A DNA stretch of 64,000 nucleotides from Polytrichum commune. Lineage: Eukaryota; Streptophyta; Polytrichopsida; Polytrichales; Polytrichaceae. Both the position numbers and the translations under genes were made by a program. The stretch lies in contig OX485806.1 in NCBI GenBank assembly GCA_950295325.1, forward strand, positions 56,169,169-56,233,168. The letters run 5' to 3'. Below are positions 1 to 13,319 of the stretch, in pieces; within the stretch, counting starts at the first letter, position 1; the number at the start of each line of letters is the position of its first letter. The notes under the pieces were generated by a model that had not been told where the DNA came from, did not search any database, and saw only the letters and a list, made by a program, of their open reading frames with translations.

Positions 1-2500
1 CAAGGGTATATCACTTCACTTTTGATTATGACTGATAATTAGTTTACGGGTAAGGGATAAAAACTCTAAAAACCACTCCAGGTCAGTACATGCAATTGTG
101 ACAGTCTCTCACCTCACTGTAATTTCCCAGGCAATTGTCTGGCAGTGAGTTCATTTTAATTGGACCAAGTGCGGTGCACAAGCATAGGCACACCCATAGT
201 CAATGGTCTTGCAATAGTATCACATTTTTATCTCTTTACCGAAGCCAAGGGCACTTCGGTGTAGTCCATAGTCTTTCATTCATTAATCTCATTTAATGTA
301 ACTTGGAAAAGACAGTGCCGTAATCCCTTCGGGATAGTCAGTCTCTTTTAATTAGATTCTGTCTTAATTAAACAGTCCGACAATCGTCTTTTACCTGGTA
401 TCGGCCAAAGCAATCAACATCTCTTTCCTCAAGGCAATAAGTCCAAAACCATGTAGGTGCGTTAACATATTCTCACATCACTCCTGAACTCATTTTAATT
501 ATTTAAAATTCCAATTCAATATTCTTAAATCACCAGACAATGGATTCAACAACTCATCTCATTATTATAAACAAGGTTAAGAAATTCAATTATTAGAGAG
601 GGTGAAAGTTCAATTTAACCTTAGTTCCTTCAAAGTTTTAGTAAGCAATCAAATCTTACCGATATGGAAATCAGCACGTCCTTTTGTCCTCACTGCATCG
701 AGCTAACCCTTTGCAGACAATAGTCTCGACATATTGTCCTTTCAACTTCGACCATAGACTTGAACAGCTTCTCCATTTACACGAAGAAGACGATAGTTTG
801 ACTCTACGCTCAATTGGATTGTACCTTGGGATCCGGGCTACAATCTCCCAACACTTTCACATATTACCATGACATTACTCCCTACCCCCAAATTAATTTG
901 GAGAATGAAATTACATCAATGACAATTGACTTGGTGTGTAATCCACTTTAGAGGCACTTTAAGAATCAGTAAGAGCAAAGGTGGAAAGTCTATGGCCTCT
1001 TAACTATTTCATACACGCGAGCAAAGGAGTGATACATTAGAATACTTATGCTTTGTCATTCAACCTTAAACTTAGAATTATTCACGAAGAGACTACAAGC
1101 TCTCTCTTGAGGACTCATTCTTCTTACACTTTTAAGGTATTAGAGAATAGCAAGACATAGCCATGTCATCATAACTCAACTCATTATGACCATTGTCATC
1201 ACAGAACTTAGATATCAGGGATTATATTCCAAATTAATGGCATAGTAACTACCCCCAAAATCAATCTAGTTATATTCATGAACAAATCTGTTCTGCAGTC
1301 TCAACGATACATTATCTGTCAATAGTACATTCGACTATATCCTGATGCTATCTGATTACTCGAGTCCCAAAGTAAATCACTTGCAATAACAATAGGTAGT
1401 GAATTAAATTAAGACTATAGCCTAGCTTCAGTCCGCATCTACAGATAACCAAGACAATGGTCTGTTTACATGCATGTGCTAATAACTACATTTTCGAGTG
1501 CAATCAGAATGTTAAGTAACTGCAGAGATTTAGGGATTATTTATTACTACACCCATATCCCTGAACTGTAATTCCATAATCCTATTCACTAATAATCACA
1601 AGTATTCCCAAATTCGACGCTGATGTGCGAAAGTTGTTTGCAACATTAATTTAACATGTCAACGATCATCACAAACTTCACATCCACCGAATGGTCGTCC
1701 TTGCATGACGTATTAATCCAAATTGTATTACTAAGCCCATTTTAATTCATCCTAATTGGATATAGACCATAGACTGAATCTGATTTACTTCTCGCTTACA
1801 CAACACAAACTAATTGAGTTACTAACACCTCAACCTCTATGTATTGATTGAAATCACGGCATTCTGTCAACCTACTGATCTATTCTCAAGATAAGCAAGG
1901 ATAATGTCGACATAAACAGACTATTGACATCGTCTAACTCAATGTCCAAAGTTTACATTAACACAATATTGAAATTAGACGATGGCCTGAATTAAAATCC
2001 CTACAAAACTCCATACACCGTCTGCTTAGAGTTCACTGTAAATGCTTATATAATTTCTCACTCCATGGAAAACATCCGGTAATTGCAATACAGATTACAA
2101 GCACGTAATCAATGCAGTTCAACAACTTTATAATAAGTCTCAAAATTAAGATAATTCAATGCTACTCAAATATAAAAGGTAAACAGGCTATGGTCCGGCC
2201 TTAGAGGAATCACTCCCCTCGGCCTAAGCGAATCTCTCGCTGGAATCAAGCAAAGATCACACAAAAACTTAAAAACATAAAAATGCATGCTCTCTCCCTT
2301 TGAGTCTGCCCTCTTCTCCATATTTGTATGCCTTCCTCTAACCTCTCTACTGGTATCCTCCAAAATCAGGCCATAGTCATTTCTAACCGCTCTTTCGTCA
2401 CCTCAAGTCAATAGCCTCCTTCACACCATTTGTTTTAAGCTCTTTTGGCTCAAAAAGAGCTTCATTCCCATTTAGTTTCAAATTACACTAACTAGGCTCA
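1..2500. other. AT-rich DNA without recognisable features
   Basis: I see no convincing coding region, LTR end or tandem array here. The few open frames are about 60 residues long, have no recognisable composition or motif, and occur on both strands. Probably old, mutated repeat DNA. Confidence 0.5.
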
Positions 2501-2509
2501 AAAATAGCT

Positions 2510-3338
2510 ACCACACAAGGCCAGTGGAGTAGCTGGGGGTTGGGCTTGTGAAGCCTGATGCACATCAAAAGAGGAGCACTAGAGGGCAAAAGCTCGAAAG
2601 TGGGAAACCCACTGTCTTAGACTTGGCCACTGGTATCCGTGGGAAGCCGGATGTAATTTTGCTTTCAGGCTGTAGTAAAAGAGGCCAGAATGTTAGGCAA
2701 GCCTTAGTTGGGTTGTGTTGAATTAATATTTAGTAAAAACCACAAGGGGTGACCTTGATGCAGTTAGCAACATAATCATTAGATAAACTATTGTGTGGGG
2801 TTTAGGGTTTAAGTATGACATGTGGAAGATAGAATGAGAGGATAGGCATTATTAATTCTCTAGGAAGGGGAGCATTTTTTAATGCTTGTAACCTGGTTCT
2901 CTGGAGTAAATTTATGTGTGTGACATCTTCATTGTGGATCACTAAGCACCTAGGGGTAGAGGTGATCCTGGCTAATACTAGGGGGTTAGGCAATGGCATG
3001 TGAGCCATAAGCTCTCATCCGGACCATGACGCATAAGGGTGGGGATTTATGACTGACAGTGGTTTTCACCATGTTATGCATGTCCAAATGGAAATTGATG
3101 GGTTATAGCTTAGAGACGCGATCGAACATGAAACAATGGAATTAATGCTTTGGAATGTGATGGCCAAACATCAGAGGCAATTAAGGATGGGGCTCACACT
3201 GCACCTAGCCTACAGTTCCTTGGAATGACATTCACCACACTAGTTGGTTGCGGATCAATTCTTCATTACCCATGCCCTTTGGATTGGCATTGGTCCTAGC
3301 TGCTTGGCGGGACTCCATAATCACCTAAGGGGGGCATG
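2510..3338 (+). other. Probable 3' internal tail of a gypsy element
   Basis: This stretch has no usable reading frame but ends in a purine-rich tract (AAGGGGGGCA) directly before an LTR-like start, TGTTGATGTG, at 3339. That arrangement, a polypurine tract followed by TG, is typical of the 3' end of an LTR retrotransposon. The assignment rests on that junction and on the LTR repeats and integrase just downstream; no protein from this stretch supports it. Confidence 0.4.
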
Positions 3339-3890
3339 TTGATGTGTGTTGTTTATGTGTGAATTTTCTATATTTTAGTGTTTTTTGCTAATGGTGGTTG
3401 GTACTCGAGCTGTAGCGACACATGATCGTTATTTACATGACAACTGCCACGGTATGCGGCGTCGGCGGCCACACCTTATCTGTTGGATTTCATCCATTTA
3501 AATTTGGATGGATGAATCTTAGATGTGGAGATGAAGGCTCCTAAGTGAGGAACCTTCTCCTTGGCTTGGCATTCTTGCTAAGTCAAGTCTAATGAGTGAG
3601 TGTGTAGAAAGAGCTTGGGTGAGGTGATGATTGCATATTTTTGCAATAAATCTTGAGTTCTTCTTCTTTTTCTTATACTCTTGGATTTCCCGTGGTGGAG
3701 TGAGAAATAGATTGACTCATTGTATGCATTTGAAGAGAGAATTAGAGCCTTTGCAAGAATTTGACTCTTCCTTCTCTATCGTGCTGTGTTGTTTATGTAT
3801 GACATTGTTATGTTTTCGTGTTATTTGTTAGTGGTGGTTGGTACTCGAACTGCAGTGACACACGATCGCTATTTACACAACAATTCAGAT
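3339..3890 (+). repeat. LTR-derived direct repeats of a gypsy remnant
   Basis: About 110 bp starting near 3347 recur near 3786, sharing TGTGTTGTTTATGT, GGTGGTTGGTACTCGA and the pattern GACACAYGATCGYTATTTACA. Another block at about 3555-3665, ending with TTTTGCAATAAATCTTGAG, recurs at 4530-4625 after the integrase. The AATAAA inside the second block is a plausible polyadenylation signal. Together these look like pieces of one LTR family rearranged around a deleted internal region. I could not define matching TG...CA ends or a TSD. Confidence 0.55.
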
Positions 3891-4083
3891 TAACTCTCAC
3901 GCAATCCAAGTCCTTCGGATGAGGACTTGACCGGAGCCAAGTGGCATGGGAATTGTGATCGAGAGGCAGTTCCAGGTTGGCATGCATTGGAAGAATGGTT
4001 TGTTATTTTGATTATGGTCGGATGGGACAAGGCGTACTGTTCCTAGACCGGATTAGAGGGCCTCCTTGGTGCAACAAGTGCAC

Positions 4084-4530
4084 GAAGAACTTGGTTAGTT
4101 TTGCATACACAAAATACATTTGATGTTGCATGGCCAATATTGGTGGACTGGCATGTATCAGAAAGTAGCTGCTTATGTCAGGAGGTGTGAAATTTGTGAC
4201 CGAGTCAAATCTAGCTTCAACACCTTGTCACATAAGTTACATCTTTTACCTATCATGGGACTGGGCTACCGCTGGTCACTGGACCTTGCAGGACCATTGG
4301 TTGTTACATCACAAAGAGCAAAGTACTTGTTGGTGATGGTGGAACATTTTCGCAAGTGGATTGAGCTTATCGCTTTATTCCAAAACTCTGTAGAGTTCGC
4401 CACGGCAGTTTTTTTAAATCGTGTGTTGGCACGGTTTGGAGCACCGACTGAGGTATTGACGGACCAAATGAGGAAATTCCTCAGTGCTTTTAAGGAGTTG
4501 TGCACTAAGGCCCTTATAGATCCTCCTTAG
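4084..4530 (+). pseudogene. Ty3/gypsy integrase fragment
   Basis: The reading frame gives an integrase zinc-binding tail followed by the start of the catalytic core. YWWTGMYQKV and the pair CEICDR correspond to the HHCC domain. SLDLAGPL carries the first catalytic Asp, and VLTDQMRKF corresponds to the canonical TDxGxxF segment with the second Asp. An upstream part, roughly HEELG.FGIHK in another frame, supplies the His pair of the zinc-binding domain. The frame stops soon after the second Asp, so the catalytic Glu and the C-terminal domain are missing, and LTR-like sequence follows directly. A deletion between core and 3' LTR explains this best. Clearly a dead fragment. Confidence 0.8.
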
Positions 4531-4640
4531 CTTGGCATTTTTGCCAACATTGTGAGTGAGTGTGTGAAGAGAGTTTGTGTGAGGTAAAGATTGCATGTTT
4601 TTGCAATAAATCTTGAGTTCTTCCCATGTGTCCGCCACCC
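4530..4640 (+). repeat. LTR fragment after the integrase
   Basis: It matches the block at about 3555-3665 (GCTTGGCAT, GTGAGTGAGTGTGT, TTTTTGCAATAAATCTTGAGTTCTTC). It directly abuts the truncated integrase, consistent with an internal deletion. The 4640-5054 stretch after it holds nothing I recognise. Confidence 0.55.
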
Positions 4641-5054
4641 ACCCGACAATGCTCATATTTTCCCTCATCATTAAGATACTATGACCTTAGAGTATTATAG
4701 GTCCAACATGGATATCAATTTTAAGTTTCTAACATATAGCAAGTTAGATTGTTCATTGCATGTTTCCATTATATTTGAAATAACATTAATAGTTAGAGTA
4801 TGAATGAGCTTGCACATATAAATAGACCCCTAACTTATCATTGAAAGGTTCAAGTTAAAATAACCTTTCTGATTTTGCCATGGATGATACAAATTTATTA
4901 TGTGTTGAGATTTAGTTGTTTCAATTTGCTTTATGATTGCTAACATTCAATAAGTTTTTGTAATTATTTGAACAATTCAAACAATTTGAAATCTATATAA
5001 ATGTTATATTTGAAGGGCTCAATACCTTAAAGTCCATACCCATGCCTCCCGTCA

Positions 5055-5521
5055 TGTCACAACCTTTGTTAGTGTCCCTTAATTATCTTGACCATTTCTC
5101 AATTCTAACAAGGGTCACGAGCGCTTACCCTTCACATTCCTCCCATATGAATGGTTAGTTCCCTATACCTTGGACCTTTTAGCTCATAGGTGGATGACCA
5201 ACCTTCCTATCATGCATTCGAGAATATCCTTCAATAAGTATCTAATGGTTAGATGTGGACTTCCATCTATGAAGGTCCAATCTTTAGTTGATCATCGCGT
5301 TGCCAGGGCAACATTGTTACAGCCCGAACCATACCAAACAACTATGCCCCCATGTTGGATCAACGCATGTGGGGGCCGTGCTGTTCGGCCTCAAGTGGGT
5401 TCGCTCATAATAAGATCATTTGGGCCTTCTTACCAATGGCACCACAACTCCTGGGTGTCAGTTTGGGTTCCCCCTTGTGCCCATGGTGTTTTGGGCACTC
5501 CTCATGGAGTGGTGCGTGACA
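5055..5521 (-). repeat. LTR relic, same family as the 16.9-kb solo LTR
   Basis: Read on the minus strand it begins TGTCACGCACC and ends GGTTGTGACA. It aligns along its length with the solo LTR at 16949-17911 (for example CCATGAGGAGTGCCCAAAA, CACCATGGGCAC and AACAAGGGTCAC in both). The middle is shortened by a deletion. Flanking 5-mers (CGTCA and CATCT) do not match, so the original TSD is gone or an edge is misplaced. Open frames across it are coincidental. Confidence 0.7.
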
Positions 5522-6600
5522 CATCTCCTATCCTATTTAAATTTTATGCCTACCAATCGAGTTGTGTGACATTTTTGTCAAGCCCAACCGTTTCCCGTGC
5601 TTTGTCTCCTTTCCACGCACAAGATTTTCCCATGCTCAACATTTTTTCCAATCCTAGCTTAGGTTTTTTAGACCTTTTTTTACACTTCCCGTCACGTTAT
5701 ATGAACCAAAGATTATAAAAGGTGAATGAACCACAAAGACCAAAGGTCCATGTTGATGAAAAGGGAGGGGGGAAGGCCTCCAAAATCTAATTAATATTAA
5801 TGATGGTGTTTTTTTACTTCAATATTGAATTGCATGAATTTTTTTTGAATACCGTAACCAAACAATGAAGACATCATTTGGAAATTTTCCCAAATAAAAG
5901 AACAAATTTACAAACCCCTATACCATCTAATATCTTATATATTCATAACCACCCTATCTTTTTTAATCACATAAAATAAGAAATATTTGAGAAAAATCTA
6001 TATATCTTACCAATGATAAAGATGATTTTGGAACACTATTGTTATATATTATTATAAATGGTATAATTTTTCATTGAAATGGGATCCTTATAAATTTACA
6101 TTATTTCAAAATACATGATTCAAGATGAAGGTTGGTGCATATCTTGATGTGTGCAAAACATTTGACTATATAGAATATGTAAGTGAATGAGAATTGAAAT
6201 TTTAAAAAATGGTCAATTTGAAATATGTGTTATTGCAAGTAGAAGGTGGCAACTGTACAAAAAATGATGCATGAAAAAATAACACCTCATTATTATTGCA
6301 ATGTAATTGAATAACCAATTTGGTACTCTAGCTAAAGTATATGCATATTTTTTGGTTGTAGATTGTTTCTTGTTTGTAGATTTTTTTTGTACAAAGGATT
6401 TGTTATTAGTATACAACATCAAACTTGAGGTTTAAATTTATTATTAGCTTAAAATCCCTCTATGTATGTGCAAGGTATGGATGTACATTTGTATCATTCC
6501 TTGTTTTTATTATAATATATTTGTATGGATATAAATAATTCTTAATAATACTATGATATTTTCATTACTATGGAATCTATTGGATTGTAGAACTACTTCA
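5522..6600. other. AT-rich spacer
   Basis: Low-complexity AT-rich DNA with poly-T and poly-A runs. I see no gene, LTR end or tandem repeat that I can defend. Part of it may be the 3' tail of the LINE to the right. Confidence 0.4.
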
Positions 6601-6639
6601 CCCTTTGCAAGGAATAAACACTATATGGTAACCAATAAT

Positions 6640-9600
6640 AATTAATAATGACTTGTAATTTGTAATAATAGTGAGTGAATGTTTGTCCAAGGGCGCACCG
6701 ATCTTGATGAATAAGATACAAAGTGTCTATTGGGAGAGGATGGATATTGAGTCATTAGTTCCATGTTGGTTGGGAATGAATATTTGTGCCTTAAATTTGG
6801 GCCAGGTTCAATTATTAAGGATCTCGTTTCAATGGATATGGGTGTAAAGTGATTTGGTACTTTTAGATGTAAATGTAGGCAAAAATTAAGTATAAGCCAA
6901 TGGCCTATCCCTAAGCAAATGCTAGTTGAGCTAAAAATGGTTTGTACCATTACCAATCATTTTTTTTGTCGTGTTGCAATAGGATGCAAAGTGTCAATAG
7001 TGGGATGCATATTACTTATTTGCTAAGTTGGAGGATCTGATTAATGGCATTTAAGTTGTGGATGGTGCAGTCTATGGCGAGTTATGGAGGTTAGTGATGG
7101 TTTGTATGTTTTAGTCTTTTGTTGTGGACTAGTATAGAATGTGAGTATTGTGTGGTTATTGTGTTCATTTACTTAATGTGCTCTTGATTTTTGTGACATG
7201 GAGTTTTAATTTAGTGTATTGACTTTTCATTGACAAAATATGTGAGGCGGCTCTAGTTCATGCAACTAAGACTATGATTAGGCATGTTATTGGTGATGAG
7301 AAATAAGAATGGATGATTTGGAATGATTTTGTGATGTGTTCTAGAATTTTGCTTGGAAGTGTATATTGCAAGAATTTCAAGGGGTGGTTTTTTGGAATTT
7401 TTTTATTTATATTGTTGGTATAGCCATACTACTTTTGTTTCAAATGGTGAAGTAACATGTTCAAGGTTGTGTGATTTGCTTAATGTTGCACAATATTGTT
7501 TAATATTAATTCATGTGGTTTTCTTAATGGTTAGTTATGTGCTTGAATTGAAATATATTGTTTAATATTAATTCATGTAAGTATTTTAAGAATAGTATGG
7601 AAATTAGTGTCGGTATACTTCTAGCTTGAAACAACCATTGTGTTTCTAGTGGTGGAAAAATGGATGAATTTGTTGAATGTGTTTTTAAGGTGGGCATCCC
7701 TATTGGATTAAGTAGGTAGAGAGTTTGGGTTATTAGTGATCTTTTACAATCATGGCATGAGAATATTGTTAGGTTTCATGCTCCACCATGCCTAGCCAAT
7801 ATATGTTATATTAATTCTTTGTATTATTTTACAAGTCTACCTTTGTCAGTGAGGGCATTGATGAGATGTTTCAATGCATTTTTTATACACATTTTTAATG
7901 AAAATGTTTGTATACCAAACATGTCATTTGGGAGTTGTATGACAACATTTGGCATGCATTATAAGACTAGATATATGGGTTTTCTATAGGATGGTCAATT
8001 TTTTATATGGTTCCTTGATGGCTAGTAGCAAATATGGGATGGAATAGAAATTGTAGGCAATACCAACTCTTATGATTGTATCTGCCATATTTATTTTGTG
8101 TTTCATGGTGGCTAGGCAAGTGATTAGAAATTTTTGTTGTTTTATGGGTTTGGGTTCATTGTAGTGAGGGAACTAGGTTGATACCAAGGTAGACATATGA
8201 TTTGTGTTGACTAAATACAAGGCTTGGTTGGCCTCTAAAATAGATATTTGTGACTTGCATTTGTGCTTTGAATGTTTGTGGATTTAGCTTTGACATGTTG
8301 GAGCATCTGATAACCATACATTTAGGGATGCCACTATCCATGCCTGCCATTCCCATAGTTTATCAAGTTTGTTCAACTACAATTAAATGGAGGTCAATTC
8401 AATTACCACTTAGATCATATGTGCAAAGGGCTAAAATTATTGTGATATGTGAGGTTCTAAAGGTGTAATTGTTGTTCCACTTATGTAGCCATATGAGGAA
8501 TGATTCCAAAAAGATGATAAAGATATATGGATTTAGTATATCTCATTGTATAGTTCTTTGTTGTATGGGATTGGGTGAAATATTATCCTATAAATGTGGT
8601 AATGGATTGTGAGTAGATGTTGCCTACTAAAGCTACAATGTTATGTGGATGGTTTAGGTCTTTCATGATGGCAAACACTTTGATGTGATCAATAGAGCCC
8701 AAGGCACTTTTAAATTCTATATATGACATGTAGATGTTAGGATTTGTGAATCTAAAGACTTCTAGTGCTGAAATTAGGATTTGTAGTTGCCATGACGTGT
8801 ATTGTTCGATTTTAAATTTTTTTTGGCTATTGTATAGGATTTGGTTCATGTAGGTGGAAAATGTTAGTAATGGTGTTATTGATTAGTTTGTATATTATGT
8901 TGGCAAAAGCTAGATGTTGGTAATATGGGTTACTTTTTATTTTTAGGAGGATGGTGAGATATGGTGGATTTTTTTTAGCAATATGTAAAAATAACAACAT
9001 GAATGGAATTGTGTTGGCATGTTTTGAGTATGGATTTGAGTATTTTTATGGTCCAAAGATTTTACCATGGCTAAGTTTTCCAAAAATGTGTCATGTTTAT
9101 TGGTCAAAATAAATCTAGAGTGGAATGAAGGGTTCCCCTCATTAACAATCTAGATCATGCTATGGGTATTGTCTGACCCTAGATGTGCATTAATTTGGGT
9201 GGTTTGGTTTGTAATGGCATGTTGGTATTGTTTTTTTTTGGCTGATTCATTGTTGGATATGAATGTTTTGCACAAATTTTTTTGGATTGATGAGGATTTT
9301 TTATGTGTCTAACTATTAGACAATCCAATGGTGGATTGTTGTTGTTATTGAAAAAAAAATCGGTTGATTTATTTGGGTTTTTTATCATATAGTTGTTGAT
9401 ATTTTGATATAATTTTGCTTATCTGTTTTGGTGAGTATGTTGAGGTGATCCTCATATGCTTCATATCTGGTATTTTTTGTTTGTTTGGCTATTTCTTCTA
9501 TATATGGATCATGCTAGAATGAGGGGCCAAGGGTTGGGTATAATAATATGAATGTGGTTGTGGAATTTTTAAATATTGGGGTGGTTATGCCATTTCAAGT

Positions 9601-10200
9601 TATTATTGGTATTATATATTGTTTTCTAGATGAGATGATAAGTTGAAAGATGTTTTTTCCTTTTTTGGGTAGTGTTTAGGGTGATTTGGTGATTCTATCC
9701 AGAAGTGAAGGGGTTGGCAATGGACTACAAGTGTTTAAAATTGAACTTGAGATGTTAGAAATAAAAATGTTGAATGGGTGAGGTGCATGGTACTTGTCAT
9801 TGTTTTGATGTAAATTGAGGTTTATATTCTAGTAAGTGTGTAAGTTTGTTAATTTGGATTGAGTTGGTCTCAAAAAACTATGTGTGGAAGGCCTTGAGAA
9901 TTTCTTTTGGTAGGAGATTGAATGTTTGCGGAATTCAGTTAGGTGGTGTTAGTGGTGGTTTGGAAATTTATGAGTTTGATGGGATTTACAATTGTATAGG
10001 AAGTGGTTTAAGTTAATATAGGTGTGATCTATATATATTGGTTATTGTTGGGAGTTTTTGTGAAAAAACCATTTATTAGGTTGTTTTGTTTGTTTTGTGT
10101 GTAGTTTTATATTTTTTGTTTGACAAAGGTTGTATTTGTTGGAATATATGTTGACTCTAGGTTGTTTGTCAATGTTCTCCATTGGTAATCTTCATGTTAT
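6640..10200 (-). mobile_element. Decayed LINE (non-LTR retrotransposon)
   Basis: On the minus strand, discontinuous frames read as a LINE ORF2 in the right order: a linker with stops (about 10.0-9.2 kb), the RT palm (8.85-8.58 kb), the post-palm region (8.36-8.16 kb) and a C-terminal region (8.1-7.6 kb). The plus strand is strongly T and G rich, as expected if a methylated minus-strand element lost C to T over a long time. I cannot place the ends, a poly-A tail or a TSD, and the endonuclease is not recognisable. The limits given are therefore approximate. Confidence 0.6.
7850..8850 (-). pseudogene. LINE reverse transcriptase core
   Basis: The segment at 8849-8583 reads YIEFKSALGSIDHIKVF followed by HNIVALVGNIYSQS. 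This matches the RT pattern in which a conserved Asp (here Glu) and an AFDSIDH-like motif are followed by an IY element. Between 8500 and 8360 a degraded LALCTYDL stands where the catalytic YADDL should be. The frame at 8356-8156 has IPKCMV, FKAQMQVTNI and then SYVYLGINLVPSLQ, the post-catalytic YLG block. Further on, IIRVGIAYNFYSIP continues the same protein. Many stops and frameshifts; not functional. Confidence 0.72.
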
Positions 10201-11221
10201 TTGGTGATCAATGTGTCTACCAAGTAAAGCATTATTTCACTTCAATTCTCGTATAAATTATAAGTGTAACCCAAGTAGATATTTATTTGGTTTGTGATAA
10301 TATGTTGGATGGTAGGGATGACCAATATGACTTCTTTGTGTGATGGCATATATTAGTTTATGAGGAGCCATGGTTGAATGGGTTGGTTTGCTAAGCAAAT
10401 GATTTGGAATAAGGGTGATATGGTTGCATAAATAGGTATATTAGATAAGTTGATTGGGTATGCATATTTATTGGGAATAAGCGGGATAAGACCTCCTCAA
10501 TGGCCTCTATAAGTTAGTTTTTGGTGTCTAGTTTGAGTAATATTATGTATATTATTGATTTTATTTCATTGTGTATTTTGTGAATTTGGTGGCCGTATGT
10601 TTGGTCTCTTGAACAAATATAATATCGAGTAGGTTACCAGGTATTGGATGCATAGGATGGTGGTATTGAGGTGTTATAGGTTATAAAGTGTGATTCATGG
10701 TTTATTAGAGGTTTCATGTTGTAGAAATAGTTATTTGTCTAAGTGGTAAAGTAGGTGTGCATAATCTATTGAAGGTTTATAATAGAGGATTGTTTTAATA
10801 AGGGTTGGTTATGGTAAGAATGAGGATGTTGTTTGTATGATTTGTATGTTTGGTGGTTGTGGGTGATGGACGCCGTGGGTCGTTCCTTTGTAATTAACTA
10901 AGAAGACTCACGATGAGACATCATATAAATTTATATTCGCTTGAGAACTACCGTGTCTCATTAATATGCTTGGTCTTGAATTAGTAATCTTTCTCTTCTC
11001 CTTGTGATATGAATATAATTATTGGAGTGAATACAATCTCATTATCATATATTCTCACTCTCAATGTAAGGCATCATTGATAATAAAAACAATTAGATTA
11101 GAGAAAGTTTCAAGAGGTATAACAAGATCGTTGATAACAATATAATTTTCAATAGGTTATATAAGTCTTTAAGGAGTTAAGTTCGTAGTTGATAAACATC
11201 AATCACATACTTTTATAATAT

Positions 11222-11608
11222 CAATCCATAACTTATAATAATAATAAGAAAGATATTGTATTCTTGAATCTTCCTTTTTAAGCTCAAGTGTTACTACTTA
11301 TAGTATTGTAATTTTGATATGTGTAACATATAGTAGTTATAAACTTATATCCAAAACACCATTGATTGTTTTGCAATGTCACGTTTTTACTTCAAAGTGT
11401 TTCTTGATGACGAGAGTAATTATTACTCCATAACTTATAATAATAAGAAAGATGTTATATTCTCGAATCTTTTTTTTAAGCTCAAGTGTTACTACTTATA
11501 GTATTATAACTTTGATATAGTAGTTATAACCTTATATCCATAACACCATTGATTGTTTTGCAATGTCACGTTTTTATTTCAAAGTGTTTCTTGATGACGA
11601 GAAGTAAA
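11222..11608. repeat. Two-copy tandem repeat, about 200 bp
   Basis: The block from CATAACTTATAATAATAA to TTCTTGATGACGAG occurs twice in a row, near 11226-11410 and 11430-11600. Shared landmarks are AGCTCAAGTGTTACTACTT, CACCATTGATTGTTTTGC and AAAGTGTTTCTTGATGACG. The second copy has lost a short GTGTAACATA segment. No coding potential. Confidence 0.75.
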
Positions 11609-13260
11609 CATATCTCTCTTGAGTTTTGCTCAAGAGAGACAACTCTTATCTTAAATAGCTAATTCTTCAATTTGTAATGACATCCAACAACTCACAAAGA
11701 AACTTAAAGATACAAAGTTCCAATAACAATTATTGTGAGTAGTCAATCAATCAATAATTTTATGTCAATGTCCTTGCAACTCAAATTAAGCTTCAAGTAT
11801 AGATTAAGTTCAATTCTCATACATAAGTCACATAATCGTTATCACATGTGCGAGTTGTAATTGATGTTAATAAGTTCTCTAAATTATCTTTTCCTCGAGA
11901 GTTTAATATTCATAAAGAAGTCTCACTCACAACTAATTTAGATATACATGTAATGCTTATCAATTTACTCTTAATCATTCAATCACTTTATAAATATATA
12001 ATTCCCTTTTGAGGAGATCAATGTTAACTTCCACTTTTTGAGAAACAATCTTGTTCCTACATTTTCATTGTATGAATTGACATTTGCTTTCTCATAACAT
12101 TCTCTCTCAAAGTTCCATTGATTCTTCAAATATTCTTAAGTGCTTTGTTGTCACCCTCACACTAATCTTTTGAGTTCTTTCTCAAAAGCATATACTCTTC
12201 TCTCGCTTATCAATCACTTAAGTCACAAAGTACCATTTGACAACTCGTAGTTCAATTTGAGAAAGAGATAGAGAAAGATCACTCATGTTTGTAGAAAAGA
12301 TAATTCTATTACAATAATGTTCCGAGAGGAGGAGTACAAAAAAACTCAAGTGTTTTTGACACTCAAATTTAAGATAACTTCGTCGTAATGAAAATGAGGT
12401 ATGATCTCCTAAAAGTGCTTCCCTTATATAGTATTTTCTATCTATCTCAAAATCTATATTAAGAGTGGTTGTTAACTCCACTTTCTTAGATAACTAGCTA
12501 TCTCCGATATATGTAGATGCTATCTATCATAAACGGTTATAACCGTTCTACTTCTCTAATGTTCGTATTTCCAAGATTCTACTATATCCTCATTGTGGCT
12601 ACATCACAAATCCTTTATGGGAATTAAATCAAATCATCATATTTGATTGATTCCAATGATTTGTATTTAAAACATACTAGTAAAACCTACCTTTGTCATA
12701 TATGTTTCTTAATGCCTCTTAATGTCCCAACATTCCTATATTCCATAATCATGCTCTTCAAAATTCCCACATTCTTATATGTTCCATAATCAAAATCCTA
12801 CGTTCCTATATACTCCGTAATCATGCCTCTTCAAATAGTATTTATCCTCAATCTCCTATATTCTTACATACCCCTATATACCTTTGATGTTCCACTAACC
12901 ATTGTAAACTCCTATATTTCCCCTCTTGCCCCTGGTGGCCCTAAGCGCGTGGGTTGAAAGGCCTAAAAACATCGCGTAAGTCCCGTATTCCCGTGGCTAG
13001 ACCCTAAGCCCGTGAGTTGAAGGGCCTGAAACCACGTGTAAGTCCCGTATTCCCGTGACTGGACCTTAAGCCCGTGGCCTAGGGTCCTTGGCTCATTCGT
13101 TCTCGGGATTCCAGCATTCTCCTTTGGTGCAGCTCCAGTACCTCTCTCAGTGCCGCTCCCGTTTCTCTCTCGGTGTAGCTCCAGTGCCTCTCCTTGCTTG
13201 TTTAGACTTGTATCCTAATTACTAAGCTTTGTACTCAATCATCAGTGTCTTCAATTTTTT
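11609..13260. other. AT-rich spacer with a short direct duplication
   Basis: No gene is recognisable. From about 12938 to 13070 a 65-bp phrase is repeated (CCCTAAGC.CGTG, GGCCT.AAACCA, GTAAGTCCCGTATTCCCGTG), followed by related CTCCAGT and CTCTCTC phrases at 13125-13190. This could be LTR or UTR sequence of an unidentified element, but no ends are visible. Confidence 0.4.
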
Positions 13261-13319
13261 TGTAGCTCTAAGCCTTTGTACTCAACATTTTACCCCCTCC
13301 CTAGGTTGAGATCATGCCC

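Noticed and set aside
684-872. Small host gene near the left edge
   Set aside because: 62 codons with no motif, no neighbours and no coding bias.
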